In this document: positions 47,007 through 58,797 of the stretch, piece after piece
Layout: the number at the start of each line of letters is the position of its first letter
Numbering within the stretch: the first letter of the stretch is position 1
Assembly: GCA_009739215.1 (NCBI GenBank)
Contig: VSJF01000011.1
Location: 124,001 to 188,000, forward strand
Origin: Floccularia luteovirens
Lineage: Eukaryota > Basidiomycota > Agaricomycetes > Agaricales > Squamanitaceae
Reading direction: 5' to 3'
DNA length: 64,000 nt
Made by a program: the position numbers and the translations under genes
The notes under the pieces: generated by a model
The model's input: the letters and a program-made list of their open reading frames with translations, nothing else
What the model was told of the DNA's origin: nothing
Databases searched by the model: none

Positions 47007-48274
47007 ATGCGTCCAACAACTAGTCTTGTAATCTTAATATGCCTTGCATATGGTGGAAGTGCTCTCTCGCTCCCTTTTGTAAGTCTGGATCAATGGATGA
47101 CATTATAATCAGTATGAACTCAATTTGTTCAGGACAACTCCGCGAGTGAGCTCTCTGAACGTCATGTCGGTGACATTGATGTTCAGGGTATCCTCGAAGG
47201 TCGCGATGACTGTGCTGCTCAATCTGGAGGCGACCGGGGAGCGCCAAGCACTCCTCAGACATCTTTCCATGGTGATGTAAGTACCAAATAGGCCGCATAA
47301 CCAAACTCCTAACGAAATTGCATACAGACTTCCCGGCCTCAAGGATCTGACTGGGTATGTGGTTACGAATTTGTCTGTAAGAACAATAAAAATTGATTGG
47401 TATAACAGGGAAAGCGCCGTTCTCTTCAGACCCGCAAAGACGTATGTGGAGCAATCAAGCAAAATGCACTTTATGATATGATCGCTGATAGTCTATCTTC
47501 TATAGCATAACAATCGGCGAAAGCACAGAAAACACAGTCAAGTAAGTATCTTATCGGCTCTCGTTGTTTACCATAGTACTTATCTGCTCCTTCACAATAA
47601 AAAACATGACCAGAAGCATAATAAAGTCCCAACAGGGACCAATCCCCATAAAAATGATGGAGCTCCTGAACGACCAGTTTCTCCATCCTTGCCAGAGTCT
47701 CCCCTTTTACCATTAGGACTCCCGCTGCCGGGAGCTGGTGTTGACCTAAGTCAAGAAGCACCTGTTAGTTGTGAACAAAATTTCATGCCAAATTTCATGC
47801 TAATCGTTCATAACAGCTGCAAGCCCGGTCACCTGGAACCATTGCTCTGCCAGAAACAAATGTTCGAGTGCGTACTATCTTCATATTACAAGTCATATGG
47901 CTTATCTTAAGCGTTTTCGGCCCGCAGTGTCAGTTTACTTTGAAATACCCTAACTTTGTTGATTATTCATATCCTCAAACAGGTTGGTGGGACGCATATA
48001 ATCAAAATCAGTGGGAACCAGGAGTCCGAATCTGAGCTGGTCAGTGGTTACCTTTATGGAATTCTGGGGTGAAAATGTATTTATTGACACAACATGTATA
48101 GCGTGCTGAGCGTGCCCAACAAGCTCGTGCCTCGTACATGGCACAAATGCAAGTAGGTGACCCAATACTTCGAGGATATGTGCCGTATAACTAATGTAAA
48201 ATCCCATATCTTTCTAGCGAATGCAAAAAAGGAAGTTTAGGATCGTGAAGCCCACGCGACCAAATGTCCCATGA
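47007..48274 (+). CDS. Probable small secreted basic protein
   Basis: The first exon encodes a clean signal peptide, MRPTTSLVILICLAYGGSAL then SLPF, ending at a gtaagt donor. Later pieces with good splice borders: DNSASELSERHVGDIDVQGI with LEGRDDCAAQSGGDR, TSRPQGSDW, GKRRSLQTRKD, HNNRRKHRKHSQ, KHNKVPTGTNPHKNDGAPER with SLPESPLLPLGLPLPGAGV, and a C-terminal RAERAQQARASYMAQMQRMQ ending in RPNVP. The part after the signal is rich in Lys/Arg/His with KR/RR pairs that could be protease processing sites. Intron 3' of 47760 is uncertain. No cysteine-rich effector fold is evident. Low confidence in exon detail, moderate in the presence of a secreted-protein gene. Confidence 0.45.
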
Positions 48275-48795
48275 GCGTAAAGCAGTCTGCCTTCTCAAGA
48301 TGCTAGTATATACCATAATTGTGCCCGCATCACGTTGGCTGTCAATAACTGTCGCAGGTTTGATTGTCAAACAGAATGTACTTGGTCTTCTTTGTTTGGA
48401 GTTCTGTTAACGATACTTGAGAAAGTTGGATTTTTTTTTGTGAACAGAAGCAAACAAATTTCAAATTAACCGGCAGCCTTTTGTCCAACCTGAGGCCAGA
48501 GTGATAAATAATCAAAAAATATCCCACGCTGTCAAATTATCGCCCAATGGTTCAGGAAGATATTTCAAGCTTAAGAAATTAGTCAAGTCTCATCGATATG
48601 CATGATTTTGTGAGGGCATGCTACTGCGTGCGTAACAGAAGTTAAGTTCACATTAACATTCACACCATGAACACATGGAAATATCCCACACCACTCCGAC
48701 TATCACCTCGAGACTCTTCAAAGTATTTCTATAAGTTAAACACAAGTCGAAATATATGTATTTCTTGTTGTCGCTCAACATCTATCATATTGATT
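48275..48795. other. Gap before the P450 pseudogene
   Basis: No supported exon. The antisense frames here are short. Confidence 0.45.
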
Positions 48796-50939
48796 ATGCC
48801 GTCTAGTGTCATTCCTATTGCAATATTCTGTATTTGTATTGTGGCCGTATGGATTAAATTCCGCTCTCAACGACAATTCCCGTTACCACCCGGACCCCCT
48901 GCAGACCCTCTCATTGGACACTTACGCATTATTCCATCAACTGGCCTTGATTTGACACTCTTTGAATGGTCAAAAACTTATGTAATCTATATCATCAATG
49001 ACTTTGAAGTTACTGAATGGCTAATGTCTTGACTGGGGTCCATAGGTGATGTTATGCAACTCCGACTTCCGGCCCGTTCCATTATAGCACTCAACAGTCA
49101 TGAGGCAGCAACAGACTTGTTTGACAAAAGAAGTCATAATTATAGTGATAGGCAACGATTCATAGTAATGGAAATGTATGAGAAAAAATCATCACATTAT
49201 CTAGACCGTATACTAATGCTAATACTAGTATGGGATGGAGCACAGCATTGTTACCTGCTTTTAGATACGGGGACCAGTTCCGCAGACATAGAAAGCTGTT
49301 CAAACATTTTGCTCAGAAAAATTGTGATAGCTTTCAAGAAACTTTAATTCGGGAGTCCCACAAATTATTAAAAAACCTGCATTCTGATCCAAAGGGGCAT
49401 GGTGATCATTTCAAATGGTTGGTATTGCGCACAAATTAGATAATCCCTGGCAATTGACTATGTTAACCAGTTTCTCAACCGGGGTTATCATAAAAATCTG
49501 CTATGGCCACACTGTACCCTCCAACTCATTGGAAAACCCATATGTTGAGATGGGTAAGGCAATTACGCATATTGCAGTCAATATGGGTCAAGTAGGAAAT
49601 ATGGCAGTTGACTTCTTCCCAATGTGTGAGTAACATCATACCCAGACTGTACTTTGTGATGGCTTACCCATGGACAAAGTGAGATATCTTCCATCTTGGT
49701 CCCCAGGAACATATTATGCCGAAAAAGGTAGAAACTTCCATCCCATAGTGCAAAAAATGCTCGAGTTCCCATTTAAAGAGGTTCAGCGGCAGATGGTACA
49801 TTTGACCCTTTTATTGGTGACCATCATGTCTACACATAATTTTGTCCCTTCACAGGCACAAGGAACAGCAGAACCGTCTTTCCTATTGCACATGCTTGAG
49901 ACACTCAATCACCAAGGGGCAGAAAGTGAATTTATGGAACATGATATCAAGAGAGCCACTCTGACAATGTATGCTGGGGGAGTAGATATGGTATTCCGAT
50001 TCATCCTGCATACATTAAAAATTTGACAGTTCATTTTGAGTTCAGACAGCATCTACTCTAGCCATATTCTTATTAGCCATGGTCTTGTTGCCAGAGTGCC
50101 AGAAGAAAGCTCAACAAGAATTAGATCAAGTTGTAGGCATTGGATGCCTACCCACGTTTGAGGATCGATGGCGCCCCCCATACATAAACAATCTTATTCT
50201 AGAATGTTATTGATAATGAGTCACTTTCTTCTATGATTTACCACTATGCTAATGTGGGTTCATAAGATAGAATCCTACAGTACCTTTGGGTATATGGAAT
50301 AGTCTTAATCAGTAAAGAATTTTATTTATAGTGACATTGCAGGTATACTGCATACTTCCATAGCCAATGATATATACTGAGGGATGTTTATCCCAAAGGG
50401 ATCAATTGTCATTGCAAGTACATGGTAATAAATGTCTGTATCTATATTATTATTTTCACTCACCATATCATGTGGAACAGGGAAATATTTTTGGATGAGA
50501 AAGTCTATGCAAATAGCATGGAATTCAACCCAGATCACTACTTTCCCAAACCTGCAGGTAACGGTGAACCTATTCCAAGTGCTCAATTTGGATATGGAAG
50601 CAGGTGAGCATAAAAGCACCTTTCTGCAAAGTAAGAGCCTGACAGGAAGTAAAACAGGGCCTGCCCAGGCCAACATCTTGTAGGCATGAGTGTCTTCATT
50701 GCAGTTGCTTCTATTCTCTCTGCTTTTGACATCACAAAGGCTATTGGTGAGGATGGTAAGAAGATCACACCAGGAGTTACGATGGTTACAGGATTTACTA
50801 GGTAAGATACTGCATATATTTACAATACATTGTTGATGAGAAGAAAATTTTCTGCAGCCACCCTAAAGAGTACAAATGCATGGTTACTCCTTGTAATGCA
50901 AGTGCACGGGCTTTGCTGGATGAGATTAATGAAGTTTAG
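48796..50939 (+). pseudogene. Cytochrome P450 pseudogene (OrdA/CYP64-type), different family from 7-20 kb
   Basis: Starts MPSSVIPIAIFCICIVAVWI with the proline hinge FPLPPGPPADPLIGHLR. Then GDVMQLRLPARSIIALNSHE, MGWSTALLPAFRYGDQFRRH, RYLPSWSPGTYYAEKGR, AGGVDM|TASTLAIFLLAM (I-helix region), FNPDHYFPKPAGNGE and the haem loop FGYGSR|ACPGQHL (Cys codon 50662-50664), ending LLDEINEV. This is the P450 group often annotated O-methylsterigmatocystin oxidoreductase-like. Two in-frame TGA codons break it: 50211-50213, exactly at the Arg of ExxR (ILECY-stop), and 50378-50380, in IY-stop-GMFIPKGS. The splice donor next to the first stop also appears changed by transitions. No frameshift was needed elsewhere, so decay is recent or methylation-driven. 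Confidence 0.8.
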
Positions 50940-52798
50940 GGTACAAAACCAAATAACAAGTATGCTGACAGCTATGTACAATCTATACACAATGAATATA
51001 TGAGAGTTTTATACTTGATTGGAAGGGTCACTAGTGACAGCTCTACAGCATTCGATCTTGAAGGCTGCAAGTGACATTGATAATTCAATCTTGCTGATGG
51101 TAGGCTTTTGTGTACTCCTACCATCTGTAGACTATCCATCCATTTGTGACGAGATCAGGCCCAAATTTCTACTTTGATTTGGGACATCTTGTTACTCACA
51201 GTCATTGCAATTATACAAGGACTAGTCGTGACTAGATAAGTCTTGACACTGTCAATTGCTCATTGAACTGTTAGATTTAAATGCCAAAAACATGTACATC
51301 CATAGCATTGCCCAGTAATTTAGATATTTCCAGTGGCTCTAAATAGAAACATACATATTGAAATTAAACACATGTGACATAACAAATGATACAGGGCAAG
51401 CTACTAGCAGAGCAAAGAATTTAATCTTCATCTTCATCCATACAATTAAACCCATTCACAACCTCTATACTCTTTTTGGCTGTGGAAAGAGATAGATAGT
51501 GATGTAGTGGCAAAATGGACTCTACAATACATTTGAGTCTGTAAAATGTTTGTAAGTAGTTGTTGAACCAGATGTAATACTCTAATCATATGGCAAAATA
51601 ATCCCGTGGTACTTCAACTAAGTTACAATATCAGTGACTGATGGCAATATAGTCTGCTGAGCAGCTGGTACTTACATCACAAAATCAAAGAACTAGAGTA
51701 GTAGAAATCCAGTGAAGGGAAGGTAAGTGCGAGCAGGCTCAGAAGCCTAATGGAAAGCAGCACGTCTGTCTGCTAATTCTGAAGAAAGTTCCTTGTTAAG
51801 AACTTAGGTGGTTGTATTTAAGGAGTGGACTTATGGATTAAATGATGGAGTGCACGGTGGTAGTGCGCAGGTGTGGAAGAATGCGGACGAAGTCCACATT
51901 AGAGAAGTGCAGTTAGATGTGTGCAAGTGCATTATCTTGCAGAGTGCGGGTGTGCTTGGTGTGTGAGGGATATGTAGATTGAGAGTGGTTTTTAGATTTT
52001 AGATGCTAACTGATTGGGATCGTAGAAACTTGTTCCTTTCACTATCTAAGTTACAATCTTTTATATCTATGGACATTGCGGAAAGAGTACTAAGTAATTG
52101 GAGAAATGTACTAAATTTAATGAATGGTAACAGTAAAAAAAATTGCAAGGGGCATCACCAGGAACATGCGCTATACTGGTTATAGAATTGTGAAACTCAC
52201 AAAAGAGAAAGAAAGGCTAAACAATGCTGGAGGGCCATCTGGTCTGCCTTGCGGAAACACAGCAAGAGTGAGCATTGCTGTGTGCTCGCATCACACGTGA
52301 CCAAGGTAGTCATGATCCTGTGCACTAATATTAGCAGGAGCACTGTTTTCTTGGTCCGAAAGGCAAATCCGCATGATAATCCCGATTAAGACCGATGATC
52401 AGATAAGTGATGGTGCTGATACAGGGGTTTTACTGGCTAATTTTAGGAAATGTGGTGGCCAAGGGGCTTGTGAGCTAAAGTTGATGGTTGATGGCATCAG
52501 TGGGCTGCGTGGTCCTCATTAAGCTATGTGGTGTCTGGAAGAGTGTGCTGTGGGAATTAAGAATGGGGGCGTGTGTCCTGAGTGGAGTATTTGTGGTGTC
52601 TGGAGCTTCGCAATATGAAATTTGGGTAGTCAATTGCATAAGAATTACTGAATGTTGTGCTTTGCATTGTGATTGATTGGGGAAGTTCTCTGATGCGCGT
52701 TAGGCTTAGACTATGTCTCGGGTGTTACTGTTTGGGGTTTTAGCATTGTTCTTTGCTGGTCTCATTGTAGGTGCGTCCGGGTTAGGGAGCGGTTGGGT
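50940..52798. other. Repeat-like, gene-free DNA
   Basis: No coding exon supported. Between about 51.8 and 52.8 kb the sequence becomes G/T-rich on the plus strand and resembles decayed transposon sequence, but no domain is recognisable. Confidence 0.45.
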
Positions 52799-53326
52799 TT
52801 TGCTAGTCAGATTTCCCTAGCATGATGGTAGGTTACGCTACCACACAGGTTACAAACCACCTGTTGGGGTCTCTCTGAGGTCAGTTACAGAGATGGGGAC
52901 AGCCAGGCGTTTCAGGCTGTACGATGTTGTCCGCGCCATTATTTACAACGATCTTGCCATCCTAGACAAGGGAGGGAGAGTCACTTAGTTGTCACTGAGG
53001 TAACAGAATAATCGCTCATGTTAAGAGGTATTCGAAACTAAGATCAAGCTGAGACTTGACTGTAGTTTCACACTACTTAAATACAAGTATGCTACTTCTA
53101 ATAATAGCTAAATGCATGTCTGCTCAGTAAGCTATGAGTCAGCATGGAGTCATACAGAAGTATCTACAAGTCATTTAGAAGCAGACACAAGTCACTACGA
53201 GTTAATAGAAGCAGAACACGAGTCAAATACAAAACGTGTATGGGAAACAAGTAAATGAGGCAGGAACGTGTTGCGCATGTGTTCTAAAGTCCAGGGAGAT
53301 AGTGTGTATCCAGATAAGGTCATAAC
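52799..53326 (+). repeat. LTR-like repeat, left copy
   Basis: Shares ordered blocks with 54221-54753: 'tttccctagc', 'cagccaggcgtttcaggct', 'gccatcctagac.agggaggg', 'gtccagggagata' and 'ggataaggtcataaca'-type ends, at a constant offset near 1422-1427. Confidence 0.7.
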
Positions 53327-53442
53327 ATCGGGCTTACCATATCCGTTCTGAGGTAGTAGGGGTTTCCCACACCACCCGGGCACTGAAATATTGACCCCCT
53401 GGTCAAGTATCTGCAACTTTGTAAGGTCTGACCATTCGCTAG

Positions 53443-54060
53443 TGATGGCGGACCAAGAACTGGTACAAGGCACTACAGTCTGGTTACAGCAGATCGCACA
53501 GGATGGCACCGTCAGCACAGGTGGAGTGTCCAAGCTCTTGATTGAAGAGATTGAGCACTATCTAGTAAGTGATTAGTGCCAGATAAGAACAAAGCTGACT
53601 GTGAAGCAGACGGAGATAGCAAAGGTGATTGAAGAGGGGCAGTTGGGGTTGGGAACAGTAGGCCACTACAATTTAGTGGTATTTGAGAACGCAGTCAAAA
53701 AACTTCTGGTGGCACGGGCAACACACTGGCAGGAGCAGTTGGGCACAATGCAGAACACAATCGCATGACAGGTCAGGGGTTTAGACACCCCTCAGGAGGC
53801 GACAGTATCCCAGGAGCAAGATGCAGGAGGAAGGGACCAGAACGCAGAAGCAGAAGGCAGAGATGAAGAGGAAGATGATGATAACCTAAATACATCTGCA
53901 GACGAAGGTGAAGAGCAAGAGGAGGTAGTCTGTGGCAGAGTGGCACGCCAAGTGAAGGGAAAGGGGAAGGAGGTAGAGAAGCACAAATCCACGTAGGCTC
54001 TCATGGAAGAGGGAGATATGCAGTATATGCCGAGGGTGAGTGACTTGTGCTATAGAGAAA
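53443..54060 (+). pseudogene. Gag-like coding remnant
   Basis: MADQELVQGTTVWLQQIAQD is followed, after a frame change near 53570, by KLTVKQTEIAKVIEEGQLG, WQEQLGTMQNTIA, a TGA at about 53766, and a Glu/Asp-rich then Lys-rich tail (GEEQEEVV...KGKGKEVEKHKST) with a further stop. Composition and position inside LTR-like repeats suggest a gag remnant; no zinc knuckle is seen. Confidence 0.45.
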
Positions 54061-54220
54061 ATAAAATTTAATGTGTAGAAATTAGTGCTACAACTGCAAT
54101 TTAACCGGGAGGGACTGTTTTGGTCCTCCAGGTATGGGAAATAAGTGTAGGCAGTGTCGGAGAGGACACAGGAGATGTTACCGCTATGCGTGTTATTGTT
54201 GTAGATAGGAGTCGAGTCAA

Positions 54221-54753
54221 ATGCTAGTCACATTTCCCTAGCGCGTCGAGGGGTAGAGTCCTCGAACTAGTTACTTTTGCCACTAGTGGGGGCCTCGTCG
54301 AGGTCAATTACGATGGAGGGGGCAGCCAGGCGTTTCAGGCTGCTCACTGTCTTGCATGCCATTATATACAACTTGCTAGCCATCCTAGACTAGGGAGGGA
54401 GGATTCACTTAGTGCACACAGAGGTAGCAGAATAATCAAGCGTGTTAGGCAGTATTCAAACTAAGGTCAAGCTGAGGCTTGCCTGTAGTTTGCGCTATCT
54501 TAAATACATAATCTGTACTACTAAGAATAGCCTACAATGAGGCGTATCACTAAGCCTACAAGTCATATAGAAGCGCTACTAGTCATATAGAAGATGTGTT
54601 GAGTCAAATAGATGCGCGCACGAGTCAAAAGGTGAAACACAAGAGTCAAGGTGCTAAAGATAGTAAACATGAGGAGAACGTGTTGAAGACGCATGTATTT
54701 AAACTGTTCTAAGGTCCAGGGAGATATCGTAAGTCCGGATAAGGTCATAACAG
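54221..54753 (+). repeat. LTR-like repeat, right copy
   Basis: Partner of 52799-53326; clearly diverged, so an old insertion or a different element of the same family. Confidence 0.7.
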
Positions 54754-54785
54754 GAGATGTGAGTCTGCTGAAGAAGGGCAAAGGC

Positions 54786-55590
54786 ATGATGTGGAGAAAC
54801 GCATGCAGAAGGGAAAAGGGAAGAGAAAGGTGGCTGAGGTGATAGTAATGGAGGATGATGAGGAGGAGGAGGCAACACCAAGGACAACGAGGTTGTGGGT
54901 TCAACAGATTCAGGCATCACAAGTGTCAACAAGTCAGGCACTTGCAGCCTTAGTTGGGGAAGGGGTTAGGATAGAGGTGGATGGTGAGACGAGTGCGGCA
55001 CCTCCAAAGAGGACAACAAGGTAGGCAGGGTATAGTTTTGCTATGTGCGGAAAGACTAAAACACACAGGACATATGTTGGATGTCCCCCTGTGTCACCCA
55101 AAAGGGTGTTGTCAAATCCGGATACGCCGCCACGCCCACAGCAATGCCCAAGGGTGGAACCGACCCAGCCAGACGAGACTCAGCACGTGAGACCCAGACA
55201 ACCTCGTGCAACACCAAGTACTTCAGAGCATGAAGACACGGATGTAAACACAATGCCACCCCCTTCAATAACTGAGTATTTAGGGTCATCAGCAGATTCG
55301 TCCAGGAGCAATAGCAGGGTAAGGGCGCATGCTGCACGTGCTACAATGACAATAAGGCGCTTCATAGGTGAGATGTGCCAGCGTGCTTTGGAAATGCACC
55401 ACCAGGAGATCAAGGCCGCGGCAGCTAGGTATCATGAAGCAATGACCGTGACAGCCAACTTGGAAGAGGCATTGCTGGCTGCGGCCATGCAGGACGAGGC
55501 ATTGCTGGCTGCAGCCATGCAGGACGAGAAGATAGAGGCAGAGCATCACTGTCGACAACATTCCCAAGGCTCACGTGGGCAGAGGATGTA
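54786..55590 (+). pseudogene. Second gag-like coding remnant
   Basis: Two frames: one with a Lys-rich start (QKGKGKRKVAEVIVMEDDEE) and PPKRTTR end, the next with PSITEYLGSSADSSRSNS, RRFIGEMCQRALEMHHQEIK and a twofold repeat of LLAAAMQDEA, ending SRGQRM. It resembles the basidiomycete gypsy capsid-like N-terminal segment in composition only. No zinc knuckle. Confidence 0.4.
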
Positions 55591-56126
55591 ACTGCTGGGA
55601 AGAGGCCTGGTAGTAGGAGAAATCGTTATTTGAGAAGGATAGCACCGCAGGGGGCCGGTGAGGAGAAGCCCCCCATCATTATATTTCTGTAGTGGGTACC
55701 AAAGGGTGCCCTATTAAATGTACGTAGGTTGTAAGATGCTGTGGAAGAGGAATCACAAAATAAATGCTGTTTTGGAAGATGTGAGGTTCATATGAAGAAA
55801 CAAAAGGGCGGAGACAAGGAGAAGCGCAGGAGTGGAGTTAAGGCGAGGAGCTGTTATTGCGCAGAGGATAAAGGCGCTAGACGAGAGGGATGACAATGAG
55901 ATGCAAACAAAAGATAAGGTGTCGAAACGAGAGGGATTGCTGGAACGAGGATGGAACAGATTATCACAAACAAATAGGCAAGAAGCCATAAGTCGCATTG
56001 TTAAAGTAAAGAGAGATCAAATACAAAGAAAATAAACAAAGAGCATCAAAATGCATTGTTAAAATAAAGAGAGAAAATAAATATGAAGGTATACGCTGGT
56101 CAGAGCAGAGTAGTTAAACTGCAAGA
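55591..56126. other. Gap at the 3' side of the minus-strand gypsy element
   Basis: May include an LTR of the minus-strand element, but no repeat partner is found in the window. No gene. Confidence 0.4.
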
Positions 56127-57404
56127 TTAATCGGATGGAGGAGGTAACTCCTGACCATTGTTGTCATCTACATCATGCGTCATCATATCCAGCTGTTGAT
56201 CTGTCAAATCAATAAGTTTAGTTACAGGTAAAAAGCACGGAGAGCAGGGGTGGTAAGGAACTAAACGAAAAGCAGTAAAATGTAGCCTAGAAATAGATCT
56301 GTCCACTTCTCCTAAAATATAAGATCCTCCTTCAGTCCTTTGCAACACAACCATTGGGCCAAGATAGCATGGTTTAGTTTTCCAGTTTAACTCAGCTTTG
56401 ACGTGTGAGTTACGGACGAGTACAAGTGATCCAAGGACAAAGTTGAAGTCCTGGATGGAGTTGGCAAAAGTCTTCTCGAACTGTTGGACAGAGTCATAGT
56501 GTGTGCACAGCACCTGCTCAGAAATCTGTGTGAGGTCTTCAGGGTGTTTTTGGAGTTGAATAGTGTGGCACGCTAATAGGTCCGCTGTAGAGAGCATGGT
56601 GGAAATGCAGGGAGCCAAGTAAGTGGCTTCTGTAATATCAAATGGAAGGAGAGGTTCAGTTCCGTGAACAATATAATAAGGAGAGTAACCTGTGGATTTC
56701 TGTATGGTAATGCATTCCGCCCAAAATACCGAAGGTGCAACCTGGGACCAAGTGCGTTTGTCTCCTTCAGTTGCCTTCATAAGGGCTTCCCAGACGTCGA
56801 GGTGGCATCGTTCAATGATGCCATTAGCATGGGAGTTATATGGGGAAATGTGTATGTGGTGAATATTATACTGATTAGCGAGATGCTTGACAGCCTGCAA
56901 GAAAGCAGGGCTGTTGTCTGTGACTATTTCCTCAAGTGCGCCCCATCTACAAAGAATATCCTCAAAAATAAATGCACCAAGAGTATGCCCATTTTCAGCA
57001 TGGAGCATGTGCCATTCAGGGTAGGAGGATAGAAAACAACGCACTTGTACAATGTAACGGAAACTGTTAGACTTTGGCATAAGCATGGTGTCAATGTATG
57101 CTTTGCGGAAGAGGGATGCTGGAGTGGGGACAGAAGCAGGTATGTAGAATTTCCGGAAGAGGCGGACTTGGCACTCATGACAGGTGCAGATGTACCACTT
57201 GATGTCATTGTCCAAAAACGGCCACCAGAAACATTCAAGGAGCCTGGTGTGGACAGTAAACATGCCCTTGTGGCCAAGGTCATCATGAGTGGCTTTGATG
57301 AGATCGAAATGGTCAGGTGGCCTGATGACAAGCTTGTGTTTCCCAGTGTGGTCATGGCACCATAACTGATTGTCGAAGATGAAGAACTTGGATGCTCTCT
57401 TCAT
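56127..57404 (-). CDS. Integrase domain of the minus-strand gypsy element (open, 425 aa)
   Basis: An intact integrase module. Zinc-binding HHCC residues: HDDLGHKGMF and CTCHEC. Catalytic D-D-E residues appear in YIDTMLM, EEIVTDNSPAF and NGIIERCH. The C-terminal part has an SH3-like segment (GSLVLVRNSHVKAELNWK, CYLGPMVVLQRTEGGSYIL). It is out of frame with the RNase H part upstream, so a frameshift has separated it from the polyprotein. Confidence 0.8.
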   Translation of the reverse strand: MKRASKFFIFDNQLWCHDHTGKHKLVIRPPDHFDLIKATHDDLGHKGMFTVHTRLLECFWWPFLDNDIKWYICTCHECQVRLFRKFYIPASVPTPASLFRKAYIDTMLMPKSNSFRYIVQVRCFLSSYPEWHMLHAENGHTLGAFIFEDILCRWGALEEIVTDNSPAFLQAVKHLANQYNIHHIHISPYNSHANGIIERCHLDVWEALMKATEGDKRTWSQVAPSVFWAECITIQKSTGYSPYYIVHGTEPLLPFDITEATYLAPCISTMLSTADLLACHTIQLQKHPEDLTQISEQVLCTHYDSVQQFEKTFANSIQDFNFVLGSLVLVRNSHVKAELNWKTKPCYLGPMVVLQRTEGGSYILGEVDRSISRLHFTAFRLVPYHPCSPCFLPVTKLIDLTDQQLDMMTHDVDDNNGQELPPPSD

Positions 57405-58797
57405 AGTTGCTGGAAGACATTGTCATCCATGCCAGTGGGTTGGGCCGGAGACTTCAGGAACGCCTCAATGTCGATTAACTCATCATCCCGTTGGTTCGCT
57501 TTGTCAGATCGGGGAATGACTACGTCAGATACCTCTGTATTGGAGAGAACGGAAACCTGTGGTGCATTATAAATAGGAGGTGAAGGTATAATTGTGGGTA
57601 CTCCATGATCTGTCTGCCAATTTAAGATTTCTACTGCAAAAGCATTGGCTAAGTCAATCCAATCATCCGCGTCATCCACAACATTGTCATTTTCTGGTGC
57701 ACAGGGATGCCAGAAAAGTCCATCCACTGGTGCGTGGTCTCTTGTGGGAACATGGCATAGAATAAAGTCAAATAGTAAGATGCTGGCGATCCACCAGTTA
57801 ATTGCTGCATTTGGCTGTATGTTAGGATTATTAATCATCCCTTTAATATACTTAGCGTCAACTTCAACAACAAGGTTTTGTACATCAATAAAATAGATGC
57901 GGGTATCATGTAAGGCTCGAAATAGTCCATAAAGTTCGATTTTTGATTGAGAGTAGCGTTGTTCTCGGTTGTTCCATGTGATCGAACCGAAGCAGTTTGG
58001 ATAGTGCTTGCCATCCTCACCAATCTGTGAAATAATATACCCCACTGCAATGTGTGAGGAGTCTACTGCGAGGATAACCTCATGGAGGGATGAATAATCG
58101 ATAGCGCAGATTGCAGGGCAGTTAATAACGAGATCTTTGAGGGTATCCATTGCTTGTTGCTATTCCGGACCCCATGTAAATTTGATATCCTTCTTCATGA
58201 GGATGACAAGTGGCTGGCTGTAGGTTGCAAAGTTTTTAATAAACATGCAGACAGTACCTACCGTCCCTAGGAAACTGCGAACTTCAGTCAGGGAGGTACA
58301 AGCAGGCCAATCTCGGATTTTCTGGATGCGTGACTCGTTGGGAACTCGTCCTTCATAGGTGCATCTGTGTCCTACAATAATTGCTGAAGGGACGCAGATG
58401 AAAGACTTCTTTCCAGAGAAGGTACTGCCGGCATGTTTAATCTGCTGAATGACTCAGTTGACATTTTGTAGGTGTTCTCACACAAAGCATCAGATGCCGG
58501 GGTTCTATGAGATGGTCTCATAGGAGCCGTCAGGGAGTTCAAACCATGTACGCGCGCCCTTAACAGGGACATCATTGACAAATGAGACCACCACATTGGG
58601 TATCTCATCCTTAAGGAGGAAGGTAAGGTCACCATGCTGGATCTGCATCGAATTGGTGTATCCTATAGGGATAGAGGTGAGGCAGAAGGTCCCAAGAGAG
58701 GTTTGGAAGGTTGTAAGATTGCACAATATCTGCGAGAGTTCTCTCTGGTCGAATCTGTCAGGAATCTGACATCTCCGTACCTCACAGAGCACACGGA
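57401..58797 (-). pseudogene. Reverse transcriptase-RNase H part of the minus-strand gypsy element
   Basis: RT pieces: QILCNLTTFQTSLGTFCLTS, GYTNSMQIQHGDLTFLL and the catalytic motif as FVNDV (usual F/YVDD; codon 58574-58576). Four stop codons lie in 58454-58507. The frame then continues through VRSFLGTVGTVCMFIKNFAT (connection) into RNase H (AVDSSHIAVGYIISQ, SKIELYGLFRAL, VVEVDAKYIKGM). A stop at about 58160 precedes the RNase H frame. Several changes are C>T or G>A transitions. Confidence 0.8.

Larger units (their letters stand above)
52799..54753 (+). mobile_element. Short LTR element (possible non-autonomous LTR-gag-LTR)
   Basis: Two diverged direct repeats of about 530 bp, both beginning tgctagtca and ending gtcataaca (TG...CA), flank an 894-bp interior with a gag-like frame but no pol. 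A further gag-like frame follows the right repeat, so this could also be part of an LTR-gag-LTR-gag array. Confidence 0.55.
56127..58797 (-). mobile_element. Degenerate Ty3/gypsy retrotransposon (pol part), minus strand
   Basis: Read on the minus strand the order is reverse transcriptase, RNase H, integrase, the Ty3/gypsy order. Its gag/protease side is missing beyond 58797, where the plus-strand element begins. The coding sequence is broken by several stops, a frame change near 57400-57430 and an altered RT catalytic motif, so it is not autonomous. Confidence 0.85.

Noticed and set aside
47020..47761. Minus-strand open frames of 96-144 residues
   Set aside because: They lie opposite the secreted-protein exons and lack start, splice and domain logic.
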